From Psococerastis gibbosa (taxonomy: Eukaryota; Arthropoda; Insecta; Psocodea; Psocidae): DNA of 64,000 bases. The notes beneath the pieces were generated by a model. The model did not search any database, was not told where the DNA came from, and worked only from the letters and a program-made list of their open reading frames with translations. This document shows, in pieces, positions 25,320-36,993 of the stretch; position 1 is the first letter of the stretch, and the number at the start of each line of letters is the position of its first letter. The DNA lies in assembly GCA_963971405.1 (NCBI GenBank), contig OZ020487.1:33961371-34025370 (forward strand), given 5' to 3'. The translations under genes were made by a program, and so were the position numbers.

Positions 25320-25505
25320 CATGATCATCGTCATCACAATGACGGTCTGTGGGCAATCCCGAGTCCGCATCCTCTTCTTCAGGTAACTCCCGATCTGACT
25401 CACTCTCGTCCCATATCGTGTCACTATTGATTTTCTGACGAGAGCACTCGATCCAGTAACCTGGATTAGGTATTAAATTGTGCGGATACTCCTCGCAAAA
25501 CTCAT
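25320..25505 (-). CDS. Rapgap1: Rapgap1-like, exon e7 (GYWIE segment, acidic tail)
   Basis: 2 nt, 61 codons, 1 nt; acceptor catttgcag, donor CATG|GTGAGT. It reads DEFCEEYPHNLIPNPGYWIE, then CSRQKINSDTIWDESESDRE and an acidic end with EEEDADSGLP and RHCDDDDH. The GYWIE string is the hallmark at the start of the Rap1GAP dimerisation/GAP region (vertebrate proteins have GGYWIEG), which identifies the gene. Four degenerate copies of the 3' part of this exon lie in tandem in the next intron (24823-25262). Confidence 0.85.
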
Positions 25506-26699
25506 CTGCAAATGATTAACGCCACAATGTACGAAAGACAAATATTGAACAAAAATAAATTGATTAGGTTGTTACGAATGCGATTTTATTTGCCAACGAG
25601 AATACCCAAGTAGGAACTCATTTTATTTAGTATCCCAGACCAAGTACAATTTCATTTAAAAACATGTAATGTAAAGTTGTCGTAGCATCACTTAAATTTT
25701 AAGATGAGTGCATAAACTGCATTTACATTCATCTGTAAGCTTGCGCATAATACAGCCCTATATTTCTCTCTCAAAGATTTCTATAAGCGAAGGAAAATTA
25801 AACTTCTTACTGCAATTTGATCAGAAACGATAATGAGTCATGGCCAGATTGCGGAAGTTTAATAAAATACTTAAAGTCTACCATACGTACAAAATAATAA
25901 AATGGAGAGAAATAAAACACTATGCTCTTAAATTCTTCAAGAATATATTTACTGTATGCCTCTTTTCATGTATTGGAATAAATACAATGTCTCGTTTGTT
26001 TTAATTGCTATAGTAGCAGATGATAAAATATGTTTCTACCCTTCAGCATTTGTATAGTCGGTAACCTACCAGTATTTCATCTATTGGTTTCAAATAATAC
26101 ATGCTTACACAGGCGAATATTGGTCTACAGTAGATACGCAGGAATGGCGACCAAACACATACAGGTCCCTATGACTTACCATACAATACATACATACATA
26201 GCAAACTTAGAGAAAGTACGTAGGCAACTAAACTGTCAATCACGATGTTGGTGCAACTGCTGATAAGCTGACAATGTAATGCTCACAGACCCGTCACAAA
26301 ACAACCCCAGTAATTTATCACGAAAAATCCAAGGAAATATACAGTGCTGATGGCGAATGAGTGGAAAAGCTAAACTTATCGTGAAAGAAATAACCTCTTA
26401 CATTTTTCTTCTGCCATTTTTTATTTTCGTTTCAAGAAAAGCAGTGAAGCACATCAATCCATCTCGGCTTCTGGCTGCAGCAGGTATTTTTAAGGAGTGA
26501 AAGATGAAAAGAGTGAGTGGTTGTGATTTGAGTGTCTTTGGGCAGAACCCAGCCATCTGAGATACCATTACAGTTTGGGATGTTGTCTGCACCACTCAGA
26601 ATGAACAGAGTTTATGATGCGCATATTTTGTGCACACTGTAGAAATTGTGAGTGGTTGTAATTTGACTGGGCTTGAGCTGAAACAGTCACCTGAGTTAG

Positions 26700-27015
26700 G
26701 TAGTTATTAGGTAGGTAGGTAGGTTAGGTAGGAAACCAGCCCATACCGCGTGATCTACCGTGGGCTGATGCAGTCGCAAAATTTAGACTCACTACTGGGC
26801 AGGACTACCTACAAGGGCACCTCTACCGGATCGGGGTTTTAGACTCGGACACCTGTCCACTTTGCAACTCTGGGAGAGTGGACAGTCTACACCTTCAGGA
26901 TTGCGTAGCCCTCTCCAACTACCAGGACAGAAACCTTATGCGTCTTTACTGAGAGGCTCGTTGGTGAATGGTAGAGATGCCAAGAGCTGACATTGGATAA
27001 AGTAAAGTAAGTAGT
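26700..27015 (+). pseudogene. LINE C-terminal relic, same type as 21690
   Basis: Plus-strand frame GQDYLQGHLYRIGVLDSDTC, then PLCNSGRVDSLHLQDCVAL, then a stop. This matches the Cys/His end of the 21702 ORF. The tail ttggataaagtaaagtaag is shared. Preceded by a (TAGG)n tract at 26699-26735. Confidence 0.8.
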
Positions 27016-28037
27016 TAGGTAGTGGACCTTCGGATGGAGTCATAAGCAGCAGGTACAATTCGGCACAACTTTTATGCTGCTTATGCGCTCAAGCACCCCC
27101 AACATTATAGGTAGGGGGCTGAGCGCTGAGCATCTACTAAATATCTTGCTATCAAAATTCAATCAAATTCAGGCAAATCGGGCAAAATCAAAACAGGCAA
27201 CTACAATAAAATAGCTTAATATCCGAGCACCCCCAAAATTATGACAAGTCGGCGCCAATGGATGGAGTCCCTACTATAACAAGAAAACAGCTTTGATGCG
27301 CGTACGAATATTATGCTACTGTACCTTATAAAATGGTAACAAGACCTAGTTTAATTTTTCTGAAAATCGCTTGTCAAATCAATGTAAGTTAATTGATCAG
27401 TTTTGCATGTTGACTGTGTAATCTGGAATGAAACGTAGTTCTGGTGGGAATATTGTATTTACAGCCTATTAACAGATTATTTTACCGTAGAGATAGACTT
27501 ATGCAATAAGTCTTCAATGTTCTAAATTTTGCAGCTGTTATGGGAAAATACTGTTAAAACAACGTTATATAGGTATACAACACTTTGTGACATCATCCAT
27601 TTTGAGAGGGCTGGCTGTTTTACATATGTAGGTAAACAAGGCAAGCCACAACAAGTCTTAGTTCCGAGGGCTGACGTTTGGTGGTGTACGCTCAGGATAA
27701 ACATTTAAATGGAATTAATGGTGAAAAACTACTAATGTCTTCTAGTGCATAAACATAAGATCTTAATAGAAGGTGGACTTGCAAGAGAAAGATAGCTGAG
27801 AAAAGAAAAGAGAGAGAGAAAGAAATAGTTAGAGATTTAAACCGTATTATGTGGAGTTTTAATTGGAAGGTCGAGGTTTGCTATTCGAAGGTTGATTAAA
27901 ACTATTTAACCTTTTCCTGTCCTTTCCCATACTTTCTTAAAACTTTTGAGACGTCTTCCTATCGAGACTGGGAAATATTGGCCCAAAGTATCGGCTAGCA
28001 CCGTCACACATCCTGCATTAGGCCTCCATCCTATATT

Positions 28038-28645
28038 AAAGAACCGGTCCGAGTTTACACGAACATGCTTTCCAATTTATAAAGTAGTAGATAGACATAA
28101 TGGATCATTCCATTGTAAATAAATTCCCTATGGTTAAATTTTGGATACCTTTTTGGATAATTTATAGTCATTTTTCATGAAAATTTAGTTATTTTGATTT
28201 TTTTACCCCCAGAAGCAAACTATAAAGGGGCACACGACCCACCGCATTTTGTTGACATTAATAATGACTACAATATATGTGAATTTCAAAGAAATCGTTT
28301 GAGCCGTTTTAGAGAAATACATTTTTTAGGCGCTTTTTTTGGAGTTTTTTGAGAATAAAACCCCCAAAATTTTAGCCCCAATTTAAAAAAATTGTTCCGA
28401 GACATGATTTTTGTGAACCTACATGCCAAATTTCATCTAAATTGACTGAGTAGTTTGCCCGGAAATCGAAGCACAGACAGAGCGACAGACAGACAGACAG
28501 AGGGACAGAGCGACAGACAGACATTTTGTAAAAACCACTTTTTTGGGTTCCTGGGCTCCAAAACGTGTAATTCCGTTGAAATCTCGGAATCGAAAATTTC
28601 GACTATCACAAAGCTTTCTTTATACTACGTATAAATTGGAAAGCA
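28038..28645 (+). repeat. Family A element, copy with central deletion
   Basis: Both ends present (aagaaccggtccgagttta...tgctttccaatttat and ataaattggaaagca). About 240 bp shorter than the 11974 copy, missing the G-run part. Confidence 0.85.
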
Positions 28646-30119
28646 ATAATGATTTTGGCGCTTATTACCCGGTTTTTATTTCCACGCTTCACATTTCAAA
28701 GTCCAAATAATGGGCAAGATTGCGTTCAGACCACGTACACAACGGTACCGCACAATAGAGAAAGTCAAAAACCGTACAAGAGTGTTTTAAAGCAACCGGA
28801 GTTTTCACATACTTTCCATTCTTGTCTTTAAGCTCATTTCGTTCCGGCTGGAAGTTGGCACACAGTTTTGCCTGTCTATGATTAATAACCAAATTCAACG
28901 AGACGACTGGCTACATTATCTTCCTTCTTTGCTTCGTAATGGGCCATTTCTTTCCGCAAGGCGACAACGACTAGACAAGTGACGGAAAGTGGGAGGCGGG
29001 AAAGATGGAGGGAAGGGGGGGGGGGGTGTTCAGGTGTCGTCCGTATAAAATATGATACAGTGGAGGATGCAGCCATGAAACTTTGCCCATCCCTCTCCGC
29101 GCGGGAACGTTTCGCAGGGACTCTTAGCTTCATTTGTCAGATCTCCCCCCTTTTACTCCCTTAGGATGTGCGAAAAACTTTTTACTAGTTTTTGTCGCTC
29201 TTTGTTTTCCGTCCCTTTTGATTTCATTGTTTTTACCACCAAAAGTATTTTCCTTAGACATTAATAAAATATGGTACTGACGGTCAACTTCATTTTTCAT
29301 TGCTTTCAACTGTTATAAGCATTCCTAAAAAAAGGGGATTCCAACAAAAATAACGTAGAGAAAGATGTTTTGGTATATTCAGTACTGTTCAACCAGCAGT
29401 TGAAGGAAACGAATTCAAAACTCGGAACGCAACTGAAAAATCCTGGATGGCAGTGGACAAACTCGGAACTCGGAACTCGATGGGATTTTACACGCTGGGT
29501 TTCTAGACATTTACAGGTATAAACACAACAATTTAACTTAATTAAAAATTTAACAATTAAAAGAAAGTTTTTATGCACTATTGAGCAAATTAATTTTGTA
29601 GGATCGACTTTCAATTTATGTAAGAGAAGAAAAAATAACCATCAAAAGTCATCCTGCATCTATCAGGGTTTCTTAAACTTCTTGTAGCCACGGACCACTT
29701 TCACAATTTAACTAACGGACCCCTGTCAAAAAAATATTTTGGTAAAGTACTTTTATTGGTACTTTATTTATACTACCGTACTTACTATTTAAGTTAATTT
29801 AAATTAATTATGAGGGTGCTTGGCCTCAGTGAGATCGATAAATTGTGGCATTGTCTCGTCCAGTACACAATTAACTAATAAATATATTTGCAGACTGACC
29901 TACTGCGGACCTCTGATATACGGACCCCACTTTACGAAACCCTGGTCTATCAGATGTTAAACCAAAACATACCCTAACAAAAACAAATATTATGCTATTT
30001 AGTGAAATTATTGTATATGACATAAAGGTGACCTGACATTAGAAAACCATTTGTATAGTCTACAACAATTTTGTAGACTACCAGCCAGCCAGTCAGCCGC
30101 ATACAGTATGTTCTTAATA

Positions 30120-30460
30120 ATAAAAATATATAAACAATATAATGCGATAAATGAAGAGGCACTTCAAAGGATAAATGATAAAAGATCCCTAATTACCTCT
30201 ATTTCGGTGAGAAGAGCAAAATGGATGGGTCACCTGATCAGACAGGAAGGACTTTTAAGCACCATAATAGAAGGCACAATCGAAGGCACCAATGCAAGAG
30301 GGCGACCAAGGAAGGCGTACGCAGAAGACCTCAAGAAAGATATGAGATGCGGAACCTACTTGGAACTCAAGAGAACGGCCCAAGACGGGGAGGAGTGGAG
30401 AAGGAGGTGGAAAGATTTGCTGCAAACCAATCGCTAGATTGCAACTACAGAAGAAGAAGA
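30120..30460 (+). pseudogene. LINE reverse-transcriptase C-terminal fragment
   Basis: Open plus-strand frame with RRAKWMGHLIRQEGLLSTII, ARGRPRKAYAEDLKKDMR and WRRRWKDLLQTNR. This is the usual C-terminal end of RTE/Jockey-like non-LTR polymerases (RRxxWxGHhhR...GRPR). Ends with a (GAA)n tail. The reverse transcriptase core is absent. Confidence 0.8.
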
Positions 30461-31619
30461 CACCTGCTTGTAAATACAGTAGCTTAAAAAGTATCCAGTT
30501 AACCGAAACGGTATATATGTAACAAACTGTACAACCACTTGTGTAACCATTTAATTAACCATAACATTAACATTACGTTACAGTATAGTAATTCATGATT
30601 TTTGGTATTATTATATTACCGGGGTTTATTTGTTAATACCGCAGTAGTAAGGTGTCACGTGACGTTGTTAAAATATCCGCGGGAAATTCAAATTAATTAA
30701 TTATTAGAATGCAAGAGAATGGTTGCATTGTTTTATAATTGAAGAAAATACTAATAAACATTAAAATGTTCAGGTAGAAGTGTGAAATATACAATAAGAA
30801 TTTTAATTAATGTTTCTAGATCTAAGGGAGAAAATTTTTTAAAACCATTGAATAAATCACGGTATTATAATATTCCCAAATCACTATTATCGGGCTGCTG
30901 GTGGTAGCCTACATCAAAATTTCGCATTAAAAAATCACGTATGAGATAATCAGAGGAACGCGTGAGTAATTTTTGCAAGTGTTCACAAGATTCCACGGTT
31001 GTTAAACAAACAACCTGCCAAAGGGAATTTCAACTTTGCAAGCATTCCAAAAAATGATTTTTTTTATAGAACTTTAAGCTGGAATAACTGAAAAGACCGC
31101 TTTGGAATGTTTTCTTCGGATTATCTCCAAAAATCAAATATTACGTTTTCCACTCCAAGACGAATGGCTTTTTCGGCGTCGTATCTCCTAATATCCAGAT
31201 GCTGATTCTTTTCAACCGCTCACTGTAAGGTAGAACACCAAACATTTTAAAACAGAGCTTGGAGTTCAAACTTAGAGTGAGCGGGCAAAAGATGTGTTTC
31301 TTTCCAGCTGTCTGAGTCCTTGCTTTCTCTACTTTCTTCTTGTTTCCTGTGCTAAAAATCTGCATTAAGCTAAAGAAAAACATTTCAACTTAAAAAATAC
31401 AGAAGGCTACCTAACTGTGAGATCGTATTTTTTTTTTAATTTCAGTGTCTTCAACCACTATAAGGGTACTAACAGTTCGTACGGTAAAGGGCAGGGGGTG
31501 AGAATTGGGAATAAGACAAGAAACTTAAACAAATACCCCATTATTTCCATTGTTTTCTTGATTATATTTTATTTCATTATTCACATTTTCATACGTCTTG
31601 TACTATAATATGGGGTCAG

Positions 31620-31900
31620 CCAACGGCCTTACCATGTTGAATCCACGGGAGCAGAGCGTGTTTCAAAATGCGGCAAACTTGGGAGTGCGCACAGCGTTGG
31701 CAGGGGAACATGGTGGGACATGATAACGTGCTGAGACTATACCAGTCAGTCTGAGTGCGTGTTGAGTCCTGGTCACCTCCCAATTAATCGTGTGACTTTA
31801 CCATGTATCCCAAGTGGTTCGGAATCCACTATAATCAAGAGGTCCACCCTGTCAGTTAAGGCCAAACCGGAGGGGGTCACGTGACTGGCCTGGAAATGTC
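31620..31900 (+). pseudogene. Unnamed repeat with peptide-level match to 55735-55960
   Basis: Frame pieces LNPREQSVFQNAANLGVRTA and NRVTLPCIPSGSESTIIKRS correspond to LNPADQSRFKAAVKLVVCTV and NRVTSLCFPSGSESTIIRRS on the minus strand at 55.8 kb. No family recognised. A short inverted partner of its end (aaaccggaggg) is at 32560-32600. Confidence 0.55.
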
Positions 31901-33369
31901 TTTGCAGAGGGTTCGTAATATATGTTTTCAACCGCAGTGGTATTGTAAAAATCGATAGAAGGGTATAGTATACGCGTAGACATGCTTGCACTATTGTCTA
32001 TTGACTAAACCAGAAATTACAATTACATTAGGTCTAAAATTTGTGCATGAAACAATTAAAAACATACCTTTTAGAACATTTTTACGTGCCCCACAGGGAA
32101 GAAAAACTTCCAACTTTTGTAAAGAAATGCATTTTAGTCAGAAGCTCAACACTTCATTTGACAGTAAAGCGCCAGAAATAGGTAAAACTGCAATTATTTG
32201 AAATAATACAAGTCAAATACGGAACAAGTACGAGACGCGGGGCTTTGTTTATAAAATGGATATTCAACGATCCCGTGGCTGGAAACCGTTATCAATATGG
32301 CTGCTAGTGTAGCCTGCACAAGATAAGCACGCAATTTGGCGGGGAAATAGCTTGCACAAGCTAACTACTAAGCTACAGAGTTTTTGACCGGGTCCAGGTA
32401 TCCGCTGTGCTATACTGCAATGTGTAATGCTTTGATATTTTTTGCGTTGGTACTTATCTCTGATAGTTGGCTTATGGTTAACGGGTGCCTCGTAGGGCAT
32501 ATTATGACTCCCGCTGCTCCAGTTCTATTATATTTCTATGTATTCAACGCTCAACGGTCAAGGCCACAACCCTCCGGTTTGGCCTTAACTCCCGTTATCC
32601 CCCTATATGCCCGTTTAAAATTTCTATTTGCACTGGAGTAGGCCTACTCCATTTGGTAAAGAACATGACGTGGAAGTTGGAGACTGGGCATAAAATAAAC
32701 AATTTTCAACAAAATATAAGGAAATTGATCAGTTTATTTATGCCGAACAGTGGTAGTAATACCGTAAAAATGGTCTATGAGGTAAGACTGATAACGATAT
32801 GATTGAAATCAAACAAGGGTTGCCAATTTCAGCAGATGTTTGCTTTACGTTAAAATTCAGGGCAAGTGCTGAACTCTCCATCCGGCCAAAAAATTTCCGA
32901 AAACGCTTTCCGCGCGCTTCTCATGTGCATAATCCTGTTGTTTTAGTTTTAACCGAACCATTTTATGACGTTACGCCGCAAAGCCTCACGTTTCGCCGTA
33001 CCTTAAGCAGGGGGCCTGCCTATTGAAAATCGTGACACTGCCAATATGTTGGCTGAGTTCACACCGACTGAAGGAAATTTTTAAGTACTTTTGTATACAT
33101 TACGTTACCACGCAATACGAAGAAAATGTGTAGCATTGAAATCAAGCATTATTTTTTGGTTATTGAATTATATTGAATTTGCAAAAGCTCATTGCAGCAG
33201 CTCATTGAATTGCGTACTGTACGGTAGATACAGCAGCTGTCAATGGTGCAGCCTATTGATTACTAATGCAGCTCAAATCATGTTCGGATTTCACTCCAGA
33301 AGTTATTTATATTTCATTACACTTTTTAATTCAATTTCAGTATATAGTCCACTTAGTCCACCTTGAACC

Positions 33370-33750
33370 AAACCAAGGGGGATGCGACCTAGTGGGTTTT
33401 GTTTAAATTAACAAGGAATAAAAAAAATGTGTGAATCTAAAAGAAATCTAGAAATCATACGAGTATTTTAGTCGTTTTCTGTGAACTCCCCCCCCCCAAT
33501 GCAGCTATCCAAAAAGTGAAACACGTGGACAATAATTCTGTTAACTAAATAGCGAATGAGTGGTTTGGCCGCCAACCGAGTTACAGACAGACAGACAGAC
33601 CCACTGACCGACAGACTGAAAGACATTTCGTTAAATACACATTCTTGGTTCCTGGGACCTCGAAACGTGTAAATCCGTTGAAATCTCAAAATTGAACATT
33701 TTGACCATCACAAAGCTTCCCTTATACCGACGTATAAATAGTAAAGCAAT
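33370..33750 (+). repeat. Family A element, old truncated copy
   Basis: Contains acagacagacagacag, tcttggttcctgggacctcg and the end cgtataaatagtaaagcaat. More diverged than its neighbours. First of three head-to-tail copies. Confidence 0.75.
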
Positions 33751-33754
33751 AACG

Positions 33755-34434
33755 AAAGAACCGGTCCGAGTTCACTCGAACATGCTTTCCAATTTATCAA
33801 TTAGTAGATAGAGAAAATAAAAAAAATAAAAATTTACACAAAACCAAAAAGGGAAAGCAACCTGCTCGGTTTTGTTACTCTATTTAACACCTAAAACATG
33901 CCTGAAGGTAGAAATCATCGATGGAAAGGTTTCACAGGAAAATGATTTTTCAGTCATTTTTCATTAAAATTTAGTTATTTTTATTTTTTTTTACCCCCAG
34001 AAGCAAACTATCAAGGGGCAAGCGACCCCTCGCATTTTGTCAGTATTAATAACGACTACAACATATGTGAATTTAAAAGAAATCGTTCGAGCCGTTTTTG
34101 AGAAATAATTTTTTTAGACGTTTTTTATGAGTTTTTTGAGAATAAAACCCCCCAAATTGAGTTAGCCCAAAATAAAAATAAATGGTCCCGAGGTATGATT
34201 TTTTTAAACCTACATGCCAAATTTCATCAAAATCGACCAAGTAGTGTGCCCGGAAATCGACGCACAGACAGATAGAGCGACAGAGCGACAAACAGAGCGA
34301 CAGACAGACATTTCGTAAAAACCACTTTTTTGGGTTCCTGGGACCTCAAAACGTGTAAATCCGTTGAAATCGCGGAATCGAAAATTTCGACCATCACAAA
34401 GCTTTCCTTATACTACGTATAAATTGGAAAGCAA
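33755..34434 (+). repeat. Family A element, second in array
   Basis: Complete ends (aagaaccggtccgagttca ... ataaattggaaagca); lacks the G-run part. Confidence 0.85.
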
Positions 34435-35475
34435 AAAATAGTCCCGAGGTATGATTTTTATAAACCTACATGCCTAATTTCAGCAAAATCCATTCAGTAG
34501 TTAGCCCGGAAATCGATGAACAGACAGAGTGAGAAACAGAGCGACAGACAGACATTTTGTAAAAACCACTTTTTTTTTTTTTTTTTTATATAAATTGGGG
34601 TACAGGTGTTACCTGTGTGCACTTAAGCCTATTGGCCTATTGTGCCCCCTACAACAAAGTATCTACATCACTTCTACATCACTTTCTCGAGGCCTATATC
34701 TCCCTCACGAGAGCCAGGATCTTGAGGGGATTCAGAAGTGGTAGGTCTTTTACATGTAACTGCAAGCTTTCCGAGCATGCTGCTCTTCTTCGTGCGATTG
34801 CGATTGCATCGCATCGCATCGCAGGTCCTCCGCACCTTCATTGCAGAATCTGCAAGACTATAGTTGTCTCCCTAAGAGACTCCAGATATTTAACCCCAGG
34901 ACCAAAGACGCCAAGGCCTGTTCTTGGTTTGGTACTTCCTAGCCTAGAGCCATCAGTATACCACTTGATTGTGTGACTATTGAGAATTCCTGCTGATTCG
35001 CAGCATTCTTTCATTGTCCCTAATATAGTTTCGAATTCCCTCCTAAAACAGTATTTTGGATGGATTCTATCGCTTGGCATATCCAGGCAGTGGTCAGACG
35101 TAGTCAGAGAGGCTGAGTCTCTCTTAATTGCCCTTCCACTCCTAGTAATGCCATTTCTGCTGAAGTTTCCACTGCAACATGGAGGGGTGGGAATTCCAGT
35201 ACTATCTCCATTGCTGCAGTGGGACAGGATTACATAGCCCCTGTAAAGCATCATGTTAGAGTATACGGGCTTCTGAATGTAGCCATAATTTGGATTATTC
35301 AGAGAAAAATTCTCATGTGGTTTGATTTTGCCATGTCCATGAAGCCATGACCAATGGTATGGTTACAGCAGGAAAAGACAGGCAGACCTCAAAACATGTA
35401 AATCCGTTGAAATCTCGAAGTCGAAAATTTTGACCATCACAATGCTTTCCTTATACTACGAATAAATTGGAAAGC
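34435..35475 (+). repeat. Family A 3' fragment, split by a LINE
   Basis: Starts atagtcccgaggtatgattt at 34438. It is broken after taaaaaccact at 34570 and resumes at acctcaaaacatgtaaatcc near 35385, to end ataaattggaaagca. Confidence 0.8.
34569..35385 (-). pseudogene. 5'-truncated LINE inserted in family A, RNase H relic
   Basis: The minus-strand frame 35254-34838 contains HTIKWYTDGSRLGSTKPRTG, the first RNase H catalytic block of a non-LTR element. The frame is then lost. The T run at 34571-34587 is the poly(A) tail on the minus strand. About 11 bp of the host element are missing at the break, so the insertion came with a small deletion. Confidence 0.8.
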
Positions 35476-35609
35476 AATAACAAGAATGAAGTTATGTAAC
35501 ACCAACATGCAACAACCAGTTTCCTACAGAGAGAAGATGAGATGGAGAATTCTCAGAATTGGTTGCTCTATTGTCATATAATCAAATTATTTTCTCCAGT
35601 AATTGATAA

Positions 35610-35710
35610 AGCACAATAGAGCTTGGAATTCGAACCCAAAGCTTGCTGGCTGCGTTGCGCTTTTGATTGCTTACATAAGCGTCTCAACTCAATTTTCTGG
35701 GTCGGATCCA
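35610..35710 (-). repeat. tRNA-like SINE head
   Basis: On the minus strand, GGGTTCGAATTCC resembles a Pol III B box, preceded by TAAGCAATCAAAAGCGCAAC. No tRNA fold found. Confidence 0.4.
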
Positions 35711-36574
35711 TCAAGGGGTGGATTAGTGGTTTTTCGGGAAGACCCTCCCCCTCCCCTAACTGAGAGTGATCAAGGAATATTGTTTCAAAATTCTCCTTCG
35801 ACCCTACTACGTGTATTTACGCAGACTAGCACTTGACCGTTCAACTTCAGCTTGAAATCGTAGTATTTTATAGGTATTGGTTAATTTAGCTTTGAACCGT
35901 TTAGCTATAGAGTAGGGGGGAAGGGGAGACACATCCTCCTCATCCACCATTAGGTTAAGGGGGCCTGCAGTATATGTTCTTAAATCTTCTGAAATACACG
36001 AATTATTATTATGTTAAATCACCATCTTCAGTCGTATCGATATATTACGATCACACGATATCGTATAGGTTTTGCGACAATTTGACTTCAACTACCGGTT
36101 GATCCTCACTAGGGCGAAGTCTCCCGGCAAAAGCTCACGATTTTCCTCTTCATCAGTTGAAATAAAATTTGAATCTATGCCCTTACCACGGCGCAGGTTT
36201 TCACCCCACCGCGCCTAGTCAAGAAAAACTATTATTTTTCACAAAAACTTCGCCCTCTCGAAAGGCGAAACAACTGGATTTGTGCTTTAAAGTAGATATC
36301 ATGTTTCGAATTCCATCTGTAATCTGTATAAATTCATGAATTTGATGTCACGTAGAAAAAAAGCTGCTAAGTTCACCCAGAAAGTACAGTTCTAAAATAC
36401 TTTCTTAATTTTTTACAAGTAAAAGTCAACTGATTTCATTGCCTTTTGGTCATGGTATGGGGTGCAGTCAAAACAATAATATCACCAAGACTAGCCGTAC
36501 AGCACCAAAACTTAGTGGTAAAGGTAAGGCGGGTGGAGGTCTTTCCCCCCTCCTGTATTGTAATGTTTTTGAGT

Positions 36575-36800
36575 AAATTTTTATGGACCCATGCCCATAG
36601 GTCCCTTGTCCAATGCCAACGACCCCATTGATTTCGGACATGGATTTTGGGCCGTTGGCGAACTGGTATACGTTCTCGATATCAACCTACACCGGCTACA
36701 AGCGATAATTGACAAGCTGAGACAAGCTTACCAATAGCGCATTAAAACAGGCGAAAGCATGACTTAACCGACAACAGATACGAGTCCCCCCCCCCAACCG
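36575..36800 (-). repeat. Repeat family N, copy 2 (inverted)
   Basis: Reverse of 16225-16510 (gggtccctt...ccaatgccaacgacccc; aagcttaccaatagcgcatt). An hAT MITE was inserted at its end. Confidence 0.65.
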
Positions 36801-36803
36801 TGT

Positions 36804-36993
36804 CAAGGACGGATCCAGCGGAAAATTCAGGGGGGTCACAAGTTTTTTGTGCGTTTAAAAGGTAACTTTTTTGTTGAAAAGTTGAGTTATTTCCATATTT
36901 TTTTTACTAGGTATCATATGAATTTTTCTATGAATTTACTCATTTAGAGGGGTCATCAACCCCCTGCCCCCCCCCCCTGATGATCCGCCTCTG
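36804..36993. mobile_element. hAT-type MITE (190 bp)
   Basis: Ends CAAGGACGGATCC and GGATCATC-like inverse (GATGATCCGCCTCTG). Flanks AACCGTGT (36796-36803) and TACCGTGT (36994-37001), 7 of 8 matching. G and C runs lie just inside the ends, as in the 4568 element. Confidence 0.75.

Noticed and set aside
24823..25392. CRISPR-like array (regular repeats)
   Set aside because: Repeats and 'spacers' alike derive from an exon and its intron flank, in a eukaryotic gene.
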